Below, piece after piece: positions 1 through 9,771 of a stretch of DNA of 64,000 nucleotides. The first letter of the stretch is position 1, and each line of letters opens with the position of its first letter. Source of the stretch: Vulcanimicrobium winogradskyi (GTDB taxonomy: Bacteria; Vulcanimicrobiota; Vulcanimicrobiia; Vulcanimicrobiales; Vulcanimicrobiaceae); contig PLDA01000004.1 of NCBI GenBank assembly GCA_003134965.1, positions 434,001 to 498,000 on the forward strand, read 5' to 3'. Both the position numbers and the translations under genes were made by a program. The notes below the pieces were generated by a model. It searched no databases and was not told where the DNA came from. It worked only from the letters and a program-made list of their open reading frames with translations.

Positions 1-540
1 GAACTGCGGCGCGTTGGCGGGGATGTACGGCGAGAGCGGGTCGATGATCGTGTCGATCAGCGTGCCGCCGCCGGCCAGGCTCGGGTTGATCATCAGCTGG
101 CGTGACGAGAGCGGGAGCTGACTCGATGCGCTGCCGTCGAGGAGCGCGCGCCCGTTGAACGACGTGTTCTGCGCGATGCGGTCGATCTCGAGCCGCAGCT
201 GGCTCAGCTCGGACTGCAGGTCGTTGCGGTCGGAGGTGCTGATGAGATCGCTGCGGCCCTCGACCACCAGCGTGCGCATGCGCTGCAGGATCTGACTGAT
301 CGTGCTCATCGCGCCTTCGGCGACCGTGAGCGCGTTGCTGGCGTTCTGGAGTTCGTGGACGCCCTGGTCGAGGCCGGCGACGCGCGAGGCAAGACTCTCC
401 GCGATCGCGAGCCCGCTCGGATCGTCGGCAGCCGTGTTGACGCGCAAACCGGAAGCGAGACGACTGGTGTCGCTCGCCAAGTTGTTCTGCGTCTTCAATC
501 CCGCGCTCAGCGCGAGATCACTCAGACCTCGAACGTCCAT
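1..540 (-). CDS. fliC: Flagellin, N-terminal part (3' end outside window)
   Basis: Encodes the filament subunit of the bacterial flagellum; only the first 180 codons are present. The reading frame starts at ATG 540 and shows the conserved D0/D1 region: SRLASGLRVNTAADDPSGLA near residues 27-46, then the long helical segment with ALTVAEGAMSTISQILQRM, then SDRNDLQSELSQL and FNGRALLDG. These are hallmark flagellin N-terminal helices. A GGAGGG lies rather far (17 nt) upstream of the ATG, but no nearer in-frame start exists. A sigma-28-like promoter precedes it at 614-640. It is divergent from the usher-like gene at 714. The C-terminal D0/D1 half cannot be judged. Confidence 0.93.
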   Translation of the reverse strand, partial: MDVRGLSDLALSAGLKTQNNLASDTSRLASGLRVNTAADDPSGLAIAESLASRVAGLDQGVHELQNASNALTVAEGAMSTISQILQRMRTLVVEGRSDLISTSDRNDLQSELSQLRLEIDRIAQNTSFNGRALLDGSASSQLPLSSRQLMINPSLAGGGTLIDTIIDPLSPYIPANAPQF

Positions 541-613
541 GCTGGTGCTGCGATCTTCCCTCCGTGGAAGCTGCCCGTCCCTGGGCGAGGGGGTCCGTAG
601 TCCCCTTAGTTTC

Positions 614-640
614 CTATCGGCACCCGATGGGCCGGCCTTA
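614..640 (-). promoter_or_regulatory. Sigma-28 (FliA)-type flagellar promoter
   Basis: On the minus strand the sequence reads TAAG, 15 bases, GCCGATAG. This closely matches the flagellar sigma-28 consensus TAAA-N15-GCCGATAA. It lies about 75 bp upstream of the flagellin start codon and points at it, giving an untranslated leader of roughly 65 nt. The match is seen directly; use by FliA is inferred from the consensus and the downstream gene. Confidence 0.7.
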
Positions 641-713
641 GTGAAAATGCGCTTTGACGGAAGCTTGAACGGAGCGGCTACAGGCGCCGCCCACGGCGAC
701 CGATGGTACGGGT

Positions 714-3700
714 GTGCGTCCTCGTCTGCGCCGCCTGACTGCGGCGGCGGGCGCCGCATGTCTGACCGCGTCGGCCTTCTGCCTTGCGTCGGATACGGCG
801 CTCCGTGCGGCTCCGCTCCTCGCCGTCCGGCTTCACTTGCCGTTCGCCGCGCCGCGCATCGCGATCGACGCCCCGGCGCCCGCTCCCTCCGGCTCACCGG
901 TCCCCGATCCCAAGCGGCGGAAGTGGCTGGGCGAAGGCCCGATCGTCCTCAAGGGCGACGGAACCTACCAGCTGGGCCTGAACCGGTCGAGCCGCAACGG
1001 CTTGAGCGCGGCGGCCGACAACTACGCGACCGCGCTGTCGTTGGTCGCCGAGCGCCGGACCGAGCAAAGTGCGCTGTCACTCTCGAACGCCTTCGGGTAC
1101 GGGGCGGGAGGGAGCTCGGCCGGCTCGCTGATCGTCGCGTATCGCACGCCGAAATACGGGCTCACCTACGGGCAGGTCACCGGGCCCAGCGACAGCCAGC
1201 TGCAGATCGGCGGCTTCGCGAGGGGGATCAGCCTGGCCGTCCCGGTGCGCAACGGCGACATCTCGTACATCGTGTCGAGCGCGCAGCAGGCGGACGGAGA
1301 GGCGTTCCGCATCTACGGCGTGCGCCGCAACTGGAACGCGCTGGGCGGCTTCCTGTCGGTCGGCCAGTACCTCGGCGCCGCGGAGCAGAACGGCGGCCGT
1401 CAGTCGATCACCGACATCGGCTTCCGGCGCTACGGCGCGAAGCTCTCGACCGACACCGAGGTCGCGGTCTCGTCGAATCACGGCGTCACCGGCGTGGCGG
1501 ATGGCGCAAACCTCGCGGCCGCGTTTCATGCCGATCTGCAAGGGAAGTCGACGTTCGCGACGCTCGGGGTCCGCTACGACCCGAACGGCTTTCAGACGTT
1601 GACCGGAACGATCGAAGGGGGCCTCAGCGGCGACCTCACCATCCGCAAGCACTCCGAGCGTTTCGGCGACCTCGACCTCGACCTCGGCCACAGCGACACG
1701 CGGCTCGACGGCGACGTTCAACACGACAACCGCCTCACGGTCAACGGCGGACGCAGCTGGGGTGGGATCGGCTTTCAGTACGTCGCCGGCCTCGACGGGA
1801 TCCACTCGGCCACCGGCGCATCACTGCAGCGCACCGCGGCGGTAACGTTCAGCGAATCGATCCGCAAGTTCTCGCTCTTCGAGACGTTCCAGGCGTCGTC
1901 GGTCGGCGGGTCGCAGGGCGCGGCGGCGCAGCGGCAGTTGGCGCTGGGCGTGAGCCGCCCGATGCTGGGCGGCGTCGCAGCCTACCAGTTTTCGCGCGGC
2001 AATTCCAGCGGCGGCACCGGAAGCGCGGGCGACGGTCTCGCGCAGTCGCTCTCGTATCGCCGCTCGGTCGGTCGCAAGCTCGAAGCGCAGATCTCCGAGA
2101 CGATTCAGAGTTCCTCGAACAACGGCGTCACCTCCAAACTCTTCGACACGACGCTCTCGCTCGTGCGCCGGCTCTCGAACGTCGTCGCGCTCCAGGTCAA
2201 TGCCAGCGTCTTCAGGCAGACCGGGATCGGCGCCGGGGGCGGCAGCTCGGTTCAAGCCTCGATCGTCGGACCGTTCGGGTTCGGCCAGCCTCGGGCCGCG
2301 ACCGGCCGCTCGAACCCGAACCTCCCCGCGGTCATCCGGGGGATCGTCACCTATTCGGTCTCGCCGACCCCGTTCGCGTACAACGCGCCCTCGGTGCGCG
2401 GCTACAACAACGCGCTGATCATCCTCGACGGCCGCATCACTCAGCGCACCGACGCGAGCGGCGAGTTCGAGTTCCGCTTCGTAACGCAGGGCACGCACAC
2501 GATTCGCATCGATGACGCTACGATCCAGCCCGGTCTGATCGCCGACCGCGAGTACCAGTCGATCCAAGTCCTGGGCGGGCAGACCGCGACGGTCCAGTTC
2601 ATGATCGGCAACTTCGCCGGAGTCCAGGGTACGGTCGTCGCCGCCGACGCGAACGGCAAGAAGCGCGCTCTGGGAGCCGTCGGAATCGCGGTCGACGGCA
2701 TTCAAGCCGTCACGACGACGCCCGACGGGCACTACGCGATCGGCCGGCTCACCCCGGGTGCGCATACCGTCGAGATCGTCGAGGCTACGTTGCCGTCGAC
2801 GGTCGCCTTCGTGACCGACCGCAAGAAGACGGTGACCGTCACGGCGGGGACGTCGACGCCGCTGAACTTCGTCGCGACCCCGCTCGGCTCGATCGCCGGG
2901 AACGTCGTCGCGGCCGCGGACGGCGGATTCGGACAGCTCGCCGGCCTCAAGAACGTGTACGTCGTCGCCGAGCCGGGCGAACACGCGGTGATCACCGACG
3001 ACGACGGCGCGTTCTTGCTCGACAACTTGCCGCCCGGCAAGTACACGCTCTCGGTCGATGGCGACACGCTCCCCGACGGCCTGAGCGTCCTCTCGGGCCC
3101 TGAAGGCGCGCTCGCGCTCGAAGGCGGCGCGACGCTCTCCGGCGTGCTGTTCAAGCTCGGCGCGGGCGCGAAGCAAGTCGTCTACACTTTCAGCGACGGG
3201 CGGCGCCAGCCGATCCAGCTGACCACCGATCCGTCGGCCGTCCCACCCGGCGGGATGCTCCGCGTGACGGCCCGGACCGCAGCGAAGGATGTAAAGGAGA
3301 TGTTCGTCGAGAGCGACGTCTTCGGCGGCTTCCCGCTGCGGCTCGACCCGCGGCTCGGCATCTGGACCGGCGCGATCCTGGTCCCGGCACTGGCCAAGGG
3401 CGACTACGCGCTGACCGTTACCGCCCATCGCAAGGACGTCACCGACGCCACCTCGCTGGTCCCGGTCGACCCGAGCGTCCCGCTGTTCGCCATGCGGGTC
3501 AGCCCGCGCACCCCGGAGGCCGGGCACACGATCAAGGTCACGATCAAGGCGCTGGCGGCGATCGAGGAAGGCGACGCCCTGATCTTCGAAGACGGCTATA
3601 AAATTCTGCTCCCCAAACCAAGCGGGCGCGTCTACACGTTCGACATGCGGCTGTGGCGCAAAGGGCTGCCGTACTCGGCCACCCTGGTGACCAAGCGAGG

Positions 3701-3728
3701 CCAGACGTACTCGCTAAGTCTGCGTTAA
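714..3728 (+). CDS. Usher-like outer-membrane beta-barrel with carboxypeptidase-regulatory-like repeats
   Basis: A 1004-residue exported protein (GTG start; hydrophobic segment within the first ~33 residues). Residues ~55-545 consist of alternating amphipathic beta-strands ending in aromatic or polar turns, as in outer-membrane barrels. The stretch around IGGFARGISLAVPVRNGDIS resembles the usher (FimD/PapC) barrel. Residues ~550-820 hold three carboxypeptidase-regulatory-like/Ig modules (for example TDASGEFEFRFVTQGTHTIR and TDDDGAFLLDNLPPGKYTL). The last ~180 residues form two more beta-sandwich domains. It heads an operon with a PapD-like chaperone and subunit-like genes, so an export pore role is likely. 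Similarity to true ushers is weak by eye; a generic beta-barrel anchor is the alternative. Confidence 0.6.
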   Translation: MRPRLRRLTAAAGAACLTASAFCLASDTALRAAPLLAVRLHLPFAAPRIAIDAPAPAPSGSPVPDPKRRKWLGEGPIVLKGDGTYQLGLNRSSRNGLSAAADNYATALSLVAERRTEQSALSLSNAFGYGAGGSSAGSLIVAYRTPKYGLTYGQVTGPSDSQLQIGGFARGISLAVPVRNGDISYIVSSAQQADGEAFRIYGVRRNWNALGGFLSVGQYLGAAEQNGGRQSITDIGFRRYGAKLSTDTEVAVSSNHGVTGVADGANLAAAFHADLQGKSTFATLGVRYDPNGFQTLTGTIEGGLSGDLTIRKHSERFGDLDLDLGHSDTRLDGDVQHDNRLTVNGGRSWGGIGFQYVAGLDGIHSATGASLQRTAAVTFSESIRKFSLFETFQASSVGGSQGAAAQRQLALGVSRPMLGGVAAYQFSRGNSSGGTGSAGDGLAQSLSYRRSVGRKLEAQISETIQSSSNNGVTSKLFDTTLSLVRRLSNVVALQVNASVFRQTGIGAGGGSSVQASIVGPFGFGQPRAATGRSNPNLPAVIRGIVTYSVSPTPFAYNAPSVRGYNNALIILDGRITQRTDASGEFEFRFVTQGTHTIRIDDATIQPGLIADREYQSIQVLGGQTATVQFMIGNFAGVQGTVVAADANGKKRALGAVGIAVDGIQAVTTTPDGHYAIGRLTPGAHTVEIVEATLPSTVAFVTDRKKTVTVTAGTSTPLNFVATPLGSIAGNVVAAADGGFGQLAGLKNVYVVAEPGEHAVITDDDGAFLLDNLPPGKYTLSVDGDTLPDGLSVLSGPEGALALEGGATLSGVLFKLGAGAKQVVYTFSDGRRQPIQLTTDPSAVPPGGMLRVTARTAAKDVKEMFVESDVFGGFPLRLDPRLGIWTGAILVPALAKGDYALTVTAHRKDVTDATSLVPVDPSVPLFAMRVSPRTPEAGHTIKVTIKALAAIEEGDALIFEDGYKILLPKPSGRVYTFDMRLWRKGLPYSATLVTKRGQTYSLSLR

Positions 3729-3841
3729 GTCGCCCGAACAGCAGAGCGAGCGGCTAAGGTCTGGTCCTAGGACGTTCGAACTAACAATGGAGGGGGCGGT
3801 CTCCGCCTTCTCCTCTGCGTCCCTCTCGAAAGGATTCGAAC

Positions 3842-4621
3842 GTGAAAAGAGCAGTCGCTGCTCTCGTCATGCTGGGGATCGCGACCGCCACGGCAGCGCC
3901 CAGCATGGCTGCCACGACGGTCTACGGATCTGCTCAGCTCAAGTACACCGTCAATGCGACGGCTGCCGTCTCGATCGCGGTCAATTACGACCCGGTGACC
4001 GGCTCGATCAAGAACGCCGTTGCCGGCTCGATCCTCGCGTCGGCCGCGGGCAACTGCTCGGCTGCCGTCGCGGAAGGCGTCAACGCCACGCTGACGTACG
4101 GCGGCATGACGCCTCCGGGCGCCGGCTACACCGGCTGCTACTACCAGAACGCCATCTCGGTCGGCGTCCAGTCGAACGACGCGAGCGGCGTGAAGATCAT
4201 GGAATACCTCGACGTCGCGCCTGCCGGCACGGCGGTTTGCGTTTTCCCGCTCGGCGCGGCGAACACGCTCAACGCTCTTCCGACCGCCTCCGGCGCGGCG
4301 GGTAACCCCGGCGCCTACACCGGCGCGGCGTGCCCGACGGTCAACGCGGTCGGCGGACAGCTGCTCAGCGCGCTCGGCGCGGTGACGGGCGGTACGGGCT
4401 TCGGCGCCGCCGGCGCACCGGCGGGCGTCACGACCAACGTGACGGCGAACCCGACATCGACGGTCTACACGGCGGGCGGCTACCAGCTCTACTCCGGCAC
4501 GACCGGCCTGAGCGGCATCGCCTTCAAGTACGTGGGGCAGGACGTCCAGATGAACATCAACGGCACCGCGACCTCGGGCGCGGCGACGTCGGTCATCACG
4601 TTCGCCGTCATCCCGCAGTAA
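3842..4621 (+). CDS. Small secreted subunit-like protein (GSAQL.Y family)
   Basis: A 259-residue protein with a clear signal peptide (MKRAVAALVMLGIATATA..SMA) starting at GTG 3842, preceded by GAAAGGA. The mature N-terminus has the motif YGSAQLKYTVNATAAVSIAV, also seen as NGSAQLNYKILPTV in the protein from 9772, so the two are probably paralogues. The rest is Gly/Ala/Thr-rich beta-strand sequence with several cysteines, ending in a hydrophobic strand (VITFAVIPQ), as in fibre subunits handled by periplasmic chaperones. It sits between the usher-like and chaperone-like genes. No known family was recognised with certainty; a spore-coat-U/fimbrial-type subunit is the best reading. Confidence 0.6.
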   Translation: MKRAVAALVMLGIATATAAPSMAATTVYGSAQLKYTVNATAAVSIAVNYDPVTGSIKNAVAGSILASAAGNCSAAVAEGVNATLTYGGMTPPGAGYTGCYYQNAISVGVQSNDASGVKIMEYLDVAPAGTAVCVFPLGAANTLNALPTASGAAGNPGAYTGAACPTVNAVGGQLLSALGAVTGGTGFGAAGAPAGVTTNVTANPTSTVYTAGGYQLYSGTTGLSGIAFKYVGQDVQMNINGTATSGAATSVITFAVIPQ

Positions 4622-4681
4622 CTTGACCCCTGTCGGCTCGACGGACTGAATCTGGCGAAGGGAACGGCCGAGGATAAGAAT

Positions 4682-5470
4682 GTGATGCGCCTACCGCGTC
4701 TTGTTCGAGTCCTCGGGCCGATCGCCGTCCTCGGACTCGCTTTCACCGCTCCCTCGTCGGCCGACATCTCCGTCGACGTCTCCCCCGCGAAATACGAGTT
4801 GCAGACGCAGCCCGGCAAGCAGGAGACGTTTCCGATCACCGTCCGCAACACGAGCAATGCCGCGGTCCATATCGTGGCCTCGCTCTCGGACTACGCGGTC
4901 GGGCCGACCGGCAACTACGCGTTCGCGCCTCCGGGCAAGTCACCGTTCTCGCTCTCGAAGACGATCACCATCAATCCGCGTGAGTTCGACCTCGAACCGG
5001 GATCGTTCACCCAAGTACGATTCTCGGTCGATGTTCCTGCGACCGCGGCGGGCGAGTACAGCAACCTTGTCTTCTTCACGACCCGGCCCACGCGCCACGG
5101 CGCAGGGCTCTCGATCGTGGAGCGCATCGCTTCGAAGATCTACGTGATGATCCCCGAGACGACGCGCATCGGTGGTGAGATCGACGACGTGAAGGCCCAG
5201 TCGCTCGGCGACAGCCAGCACTACCTCGTCGATTTTCACAATACCGGAAACGCTCACGTGTACCTCAGCGGGCGGGTCGAGATCAAGCAAGGCAGCGTCG
5301 TCGTCGACCGCGTCGCGTTTCCCCAGGGCATGCTCGTCGAACGGTCCGGCAAACGGCTGATCGACGCCATCGGGAAGAAGCTCGCTCCGGGTTCGTACTC
5401 GGTCGTCGCGCTCGTCGACTACGGCGGGCCGAACCTCGTCGCAGGACAGGCGAACATCACGGTGCGCTGA
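4682..5470 (+). CDS. PapD-like periplasmic chaperone
   Basis: A 262-residue exported protein; starts GTG-ATG at 4682/4685 after AGGATAAG. The signal peptide ends near SSA-DIS. The mature domain follows the PapD-like Ig pattern: VSPAKYELQTQPGKQETFPI, then VRNTSNAAVHIVASLSDY, then FDLEPGSFTQVRFSVDVP and GEYSNLVFF. A second beta domain follows (residues ~155-262). In chaperone-usher systems such proteins cap pilus subunits in the periplasm. Its place directly between subunit-like genes and an usher-like barrel supports that role. The fold assignment rests on pattern, and the residues contacting subunits were not verified. Confidence 0.6.
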   Translation: MMRLPRLVRVLGPIAVLGLAFTAPSSADISVDVSPAKYELQTQPGKQETFPITVRNTSNAAVHIVASLSDYAVGPTGNYAFAPPGKSPFSLSKTITINPREFDLEPGSFTQVRFSVDVPATAAGEYSNLVFFTTRPTRHGAGLSIVERIASKIYVMIPETTRIGGEIDDVKAQSLGDSQHYLVDFHNTGNAHVYLSGRVEIKQGSVVVDRVAFPQGMLVERSGKRLIDAIGKKLAPGSYSVVALVDYGGPNLVAGQANITVR

Positions 5471-5511
5471 GCGCACGAAGCAGCAGCAACGGAACGGATT
5501 CCGGAGACTAC

Positions 5512-8500
5512 ATGCCACACCTGACGCGAACGCTGGCGCTCGTCGCCATCGTCGTCGCCGCCGTCATCGGCGCCGGCGGGTTCGTCGCTCTGGCGCAGTC
5601 GACGCAGTCGACGCAGCGCACGATCGGCGGCCCTCGCAGCACGACGTCCGGCCCCACCCCGCCCCCACTTCCGTTCGGCGACCAGTCGCAGACGGCCCAG
5701 GGTTCGCGGCGCTCGACGAACGTGAACGGCAGCGACGATGCCGCGGCCGCACTGGCCCGGCTCCCGGCGTCCATGCGGCGTGGCCAGAGCCTCCTCACGG
5801 TCTTTCGCGGACCGCGCCCGCCGATTCCGAAGCTGACCGACCTCCTCCACCACAAGGCGCGCTATCGGCGTTCGGCGAGCGGCGGTACCATCGTGTTGAC
5901 CGGGACCTCGGCCGTCCCGTATCTCGACGACCAGACGCTCTCGTACGGTTCCAACGTCTATTGGCTCTGCCAGAACATGACGCCGAACACGACGTACCGG
6001 TACGTCGTGTTCCCTCCCGACGGTACGGCCTACACCGCCTCGTCGCGAAACTACGTCGGCGGCGGCTACTCCGCGACGTTCACGACCGACGCGACGGGAC
6101 GCTGCATGCAAGGCGGCGCCACGCAGACGCCGTGGTACGCGCAGTTGTCGCTGCAGACCCCGCTCACGGCGTCGCCCGATCCGATCACCGGGATCGGGCC
6201 GACCCGAGTGGGCACGACCGACGCGCCCTACTCCGGCGTCTGGACGATCGCCGTCCAGAACACCGGGACGAACCAATACGAGGCGGTCGCGTACTCCGTG
6301 GTCCTCGGTACGCTGAACTTCAACACGTTTTCCGACGCTGCGTTCACGACGGTCTCGAGCGACTTCGGCTCGGGCGGAACGGTCTACGTCTCCGCCTCTG
6401 GGCTGAACCCCGCGCATTTCTACTCGTTCGGCTTCGTGAACAGCTCGGGCAACGGGCTTCCCTGCGTGTTCGCGATCCCCGCCGGGTCGCAAAACTTCAA
6501 CAACGCGACGTGCTTCGTGCAGGGTGCGACCGGCGTCATCCCGACCGCGCAGACGTTCAACGGGCAGTACGCGACGCCGGCGGCCGGCGGAAACTCGGTC
6601 GGCACGCAGTCGGTGCAGTTGTACGACGCAACGACCAACGACTTGATCTCGACCCAGCAGTATTCGCTGAACCCCGCGTCCGTCGCGTGGAGCCCGCTGA
6701 TCCCGTACAACGGGGCCACGACCGGCGTCAATTTGGGCGACACGTTCGCGACCGACGGCATCTTGGGCAGCCCCGGCTCGGCCGGCCTCGTCCAGGAGCA
6801 GTCGGTCCAGGGGCTGACCTATCAAGCCAGCGGTGTCGTGAACGGCCACACCTATCGCATCACGATCAGCAACGGAAACGGCGTCGTGCTCAGCGCGACG
6901 ACCACCGACGGCAATCCCGCGTTCGGGCAGCCGCAGGCGTTCTCACTTCCGTTCTCGTTCACCGCGGCCGGCACGTCGACCGGCGCGCAGAAGCTCGCGT
7001 TCCCGATTAACACCGGGAACTTCACCTCGTTCGGCGCCACGCAGACGCCGTTCGGCCCGAACGTCTACACCGCGCAGCTGTACGACGTCGGGACCGGAGC
7101 CGTGGTCGGATCCAAGTCGTTCCGCGTCATGTCCTACTCCGGCCAGTTCCAGTGGACGAGTCCGGCCGGAGCCTACGTCAACGCGAACGCGGCCGGGGTC
7201 GCGACCAACGTCACGACGACGCTCCGGAACGACGCCGGATCGTTGTACGGCGTGTGGAACGCCGACGGGATCAAGTCGATCACGATCAACAACGACACCG
7301 GGAACTTCGTCTCGCTCGGATTGCAGGTCGGCGTCACGACGGCGACCGACTCGCTCGGTCAGACTTGGAACATCACGAACCCGAACGCCCGAACGATCGT
7401 CCTGAACCCCGCGGTCGCCGGCCAGTCGCTGGCGCCCAACGCGATCATTCCGATCCCGATGACGATCGCCGTCGCGACCGGCAACTGCACCACGGCATGC
7501 GTTCTACAGACCCAGATCACGCCGCTCCACGGCGTGGCGGCCAGCACGATCAGTGCGACGATGGCCAACCGTGCGACCAACGGGCTCAACGTCTACGGCT
7601 TCGGTGTGATCGGCTCGAACACGCAGGCGACGTACTCGTGGCAGATCGGCGCGTACAGCGCCGCCCAGCTCGGGACGCCGCGGTACCGGCAGATGATGTA
7701 CCGCCTCGGCACCGACGGCGCGGCCAGCGGCGGCACGTATACGGTCACGCTCACCGTGGTCAACAACGGTGCGCCCGCAGCCCTGACCTCGCTCGAGCTG
7801 ATCATGCCGCCGACGGTCGACAACACGCGCCTCAACCCGTGCATCACCTCGGCGACGATCAACGGCGTGAACCAGACCGCGAACTGGGGCGTGAAGATCC
7901 AGGCGACCGGCAGCACGATCCAGACGTGTGGGGGGACGGTGGCGACGGCCGGCGACACTACGCTGGCAACGAACTCTTTTGCGCTCGTGACGTCCGTCGG
8001 CGGCGCGACGCTCGCCGTCGGCAAGACCGCCACCTTCGTGCTGAAGATGCCGATCCTGCAGTCCGCGTTCGCCTTCCAGCAGATCGCGGCGACGGCCAAC
8101 TACGCCGCCGGGCCCTACAACGTCGGTCCGACCAACGTCCAGACGAACGCGATCGCGGGGACGCAGAACATCGACTCGACCGAGCTCGGCGTGTTCTCGC
8201 TCGATCCGACGCTGATGTTCGCGAACGTCACGCCGACCGTCGTCCCGGCGCTGGCGAACGCGACCTGGCAGTACGAGTTCGACAACACGTCGACCGGGCT
8301 CGATCCGAACCCCGACTACATCAGCCAGCTGCTGATCACGGTACCGGCGGCCGGCGCCGGGATCTACCCGACGATCACCTCCGTGACCGCGTCGAACGGG
8401 GCGACGTTCAACGCCAACGCGACCGGGACGGCGGGTCAGTGGCTCATCGACCTGTGCGCGGTCTCAACCGCACCGGTCGCGGCGACGCAGACCTCGACGC

Positions 8501-9759
8501 CGTGCGCCGCGGTCGCCGACGCGAACTCGCTGCCGCCGGGCGGCAAGCTCTTCGTCAACTTCAACTATGCCGTAGCTCCGGCGGTCGGATCGTATCCGAT
8601 CGCATGGACGATCGTGGGCGCGAACGGCGGCGCCGTGGTCCAAGCCTCCGGGACGCAAGTCCCGAACCTGGTCGTCGCGAACACGACCGCGCAGACGAGC
8701 TTCACGTTCGCCGGCGGCTACACCGCGACGCCTTCGCACCCGCCGGTCGCGCCGATCCAGAGCGTGCCGTTCGGGAGCCAGCCGATCGTCGGTTCGTGGG
8801 CCGATTTCACCGAAGGCAACGGCTACGTGTACGAGCTGCACAACAACGGCTCGACGACGATCACCGACGTCAGCGTCGCGGTCCCGTGGGCCAACACGTC
8901 GGGCCAGCTCTTCGACACCGGGAACCCGTGGTTCGTCGACCCGGCGTCGATCTTCGTCTACGGGGCGGGCGCGGCCGGCGCGAAGTGCAGCGGCAGCGGG
9001 ATCAACTCGCTGGTGCAGGCGATCAACGGGACGCCGGGGACCTCGGGTCTGCTGCGCCTGTCGGGCTGCAACGTCGCCGTCGGACAGAACCTCGACGTGT
9101 TCTTCTACGCGAAGAATCCGTACGACGTCAACTCGACCTTCCGCTTCGACGCGAGCGTCGCGACTGCAAACGCCACGCCGCCCGATCCGCGCGTCGCCGG
9201 CAACCCGAACGCGCTGGCGCTCTACAGCCTCTCGAACACGGTTCGGATCGTCACCGACGCGCGGCTCACGATCGTGATCCCGAGCGGTGCCGGCTCGTAC
9301 GTTCCCGCGCTGTACACCGCGACGCCGATCGTCTCGTGCCCCGGCTGCACGTACAATTCCGCCGGCGCGCTGCCGCTGATCAACCTCAACCAGATCACCG
9401 GCACGGTCAACTTCACTGATGCGCTCGCCGCCTCGGTGTACACGGACTCCGCCGCGGGCTGGAGCCTCTCCGTCGCGGCCGACGTCAACCCGTCGACCTC
9501 GAGCGGACAGCTCAGCACGTGGCTGACGCCGGAGTCGGCCGCCCCCGCGGGGACGTACACGAAGAACATCACCGTCGCGCCGGGGACCGTCATCCCGACC
9601 GCGGGGACGCTCGCGCTGTCGACCTGGACCGGCACCAATCCGGTGCCGAAGAAGCCGGTCGACAACATGATGGGATACCGCGTCACCGTCAACCCGTTGT
9701 CCGTGAACAACAACACGACGACGACGGTCACCCTCACCTACACGCTGATCGCGAATTGA
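5512..9759 (+). CDS. Giant secreted Ig-like (DUF11-type) surface protein
   Basis: A 1415-residue protein with an N-terminal signal segment (TLALVAIVVAAVIGAGGFVALAQS), ATG 5512 preceded by CCGGAG. A Ser/Thr/Pro-rich linker follows (to ~residue 110), then a long series of beta-sandwich repeats rich in Thr, Asn, Gly and Val. Examples are the DUF11-like segments GTYTVTLTVVNNGAPAALTS and NGYVYELHNNGSTTITDVSV. It ends in a strand, TTVTLTYTLIAN, like the neighbouring subunits. No catalytic domain or LPXTG-type anchor is visible. It lies in the usher/chaperone operon and is likely its major exported cargo, a fibre or adhesin. Specific function unknown. Confidence 0.7.
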   Translation: MPHLTRTLALVAIVVAAVIGAGGFVALAQSTQSTQRTIGGPRSTTSGPTPPPLPFGDQSQTAQGSRRSTNVNGSDDAAAALARLPASMRRGQSLLTVFRGPRPPIPKLTDLLHHKARYRRSASGGTIVLTGTSAVPYLDDQTLSYGSNVYWLCQNMTPNTTYRYVVFPPDGTAYTASSRNYVGGGYSATFTTDATGRCMQGGATQTPWYAQLSLQTPLTASPDPITGIGPTRVGTTDAPYSGVWTIAVQNTGTNQYEAVAYSVVLGTLNFNTFSDAAFTTVSSDFGSGGTVYVSASGLNPAHFYSFGFVNSSGNGLPCVFAIPAGSQNFNNATCFVQGATGVIPTAQTFNGQYATPAAGGNSVGTQSVQLYDATTNDLISTQQYSLNPASVAWSPLIPYNGATTGVNLGDTFATDGILGSPGSAGLVQEQSVQGLTYQASGVVNGHTYRITISNGNGVVLSATTTDGNPAFGQPQAFSLPFSFTAAGTSTGAQKLAFPINTGNFTSFGATQTPFGPNVYTAQLYDVGTGAVVGSKSFRVMSYSGQFQWTSPAGAYVNANAAGVATNVTTTLRNDAGSLYGVWNADGIKSITINNDTGNFVSLGLQVGVTTATDSLGQTWNITNPNARTIVLNPAVAGQSLAPNAIIPIPMTIAVATGNCTTACVLQTQITPLHGVAASTISATMANRATNGLNVYGFGVIGSNTQATYSWQIGAYSAAQLGTPRYRQMMYRLGTDGAASGGTYTVTLTVVNNGAPAALTSLELIMPPTVDNTRLNPCITSATINGVNQTANWGVKIQATGSTIQTCGGTVATAGDTTLATNSFALVTSVGGATLAVGKTATFVLKMPILQSAFAFQQIAATANYAAGPYNVGPTNVQTNAIAGTQNIDSTELGVFSLDPTLMFANVTPTVVPALANATWQYEFDNTSTGLDPNPDYISQLLITVPAAGAGIYPTITSVTASNGATFNANATGTAGQWLIDLCAVSTAPVAATQTSTPCAAVADANSLPPGGKLFVNFNYAVAPAVGSYPIAWTIVGANGGAVVQASGTQVPNLVVANTTAQTSFTFAGGYTATPSHPPVAPIQSVPFGSQPIVGSWADFTEGNGYVYELHNNGSTTITDVSVAVPWANTSGQLFDTGNPWFVDPASIFVYGAGAAGAKCSGSGINSLVQAINGTPGTSGLLRLSGCNVAVGQNLDVFFYAKNPYDVNSTFRFDASVATANATPPDPRVAGNPNALALYSLSNTVRIVTDARLTIVIPSGAGSYVPALYTATPIVSCPGCTYNSAGALPLINLNQITGTVNFTDALAASVYTDSAAGWSLSVAADVNPSTSSGQLSTWLTPESAAPAGTYTKNITVAPGTVIPTAGTLALSTWTGTNPVPKKPVDNMMGYRVTVNPLSVNNNTTTTVTLTYTLIAN

Positions 9760-9771
9760 CGGAGTCGAGAC

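Noticed and set aside
302..713. Open frames on the plus strand running into the usher-like gene
   Set aside because: They cover the flagellin 5' end and its promoter; the protein sequence is arbitrary and the usher-like protein has its own GTG start and signal segment.
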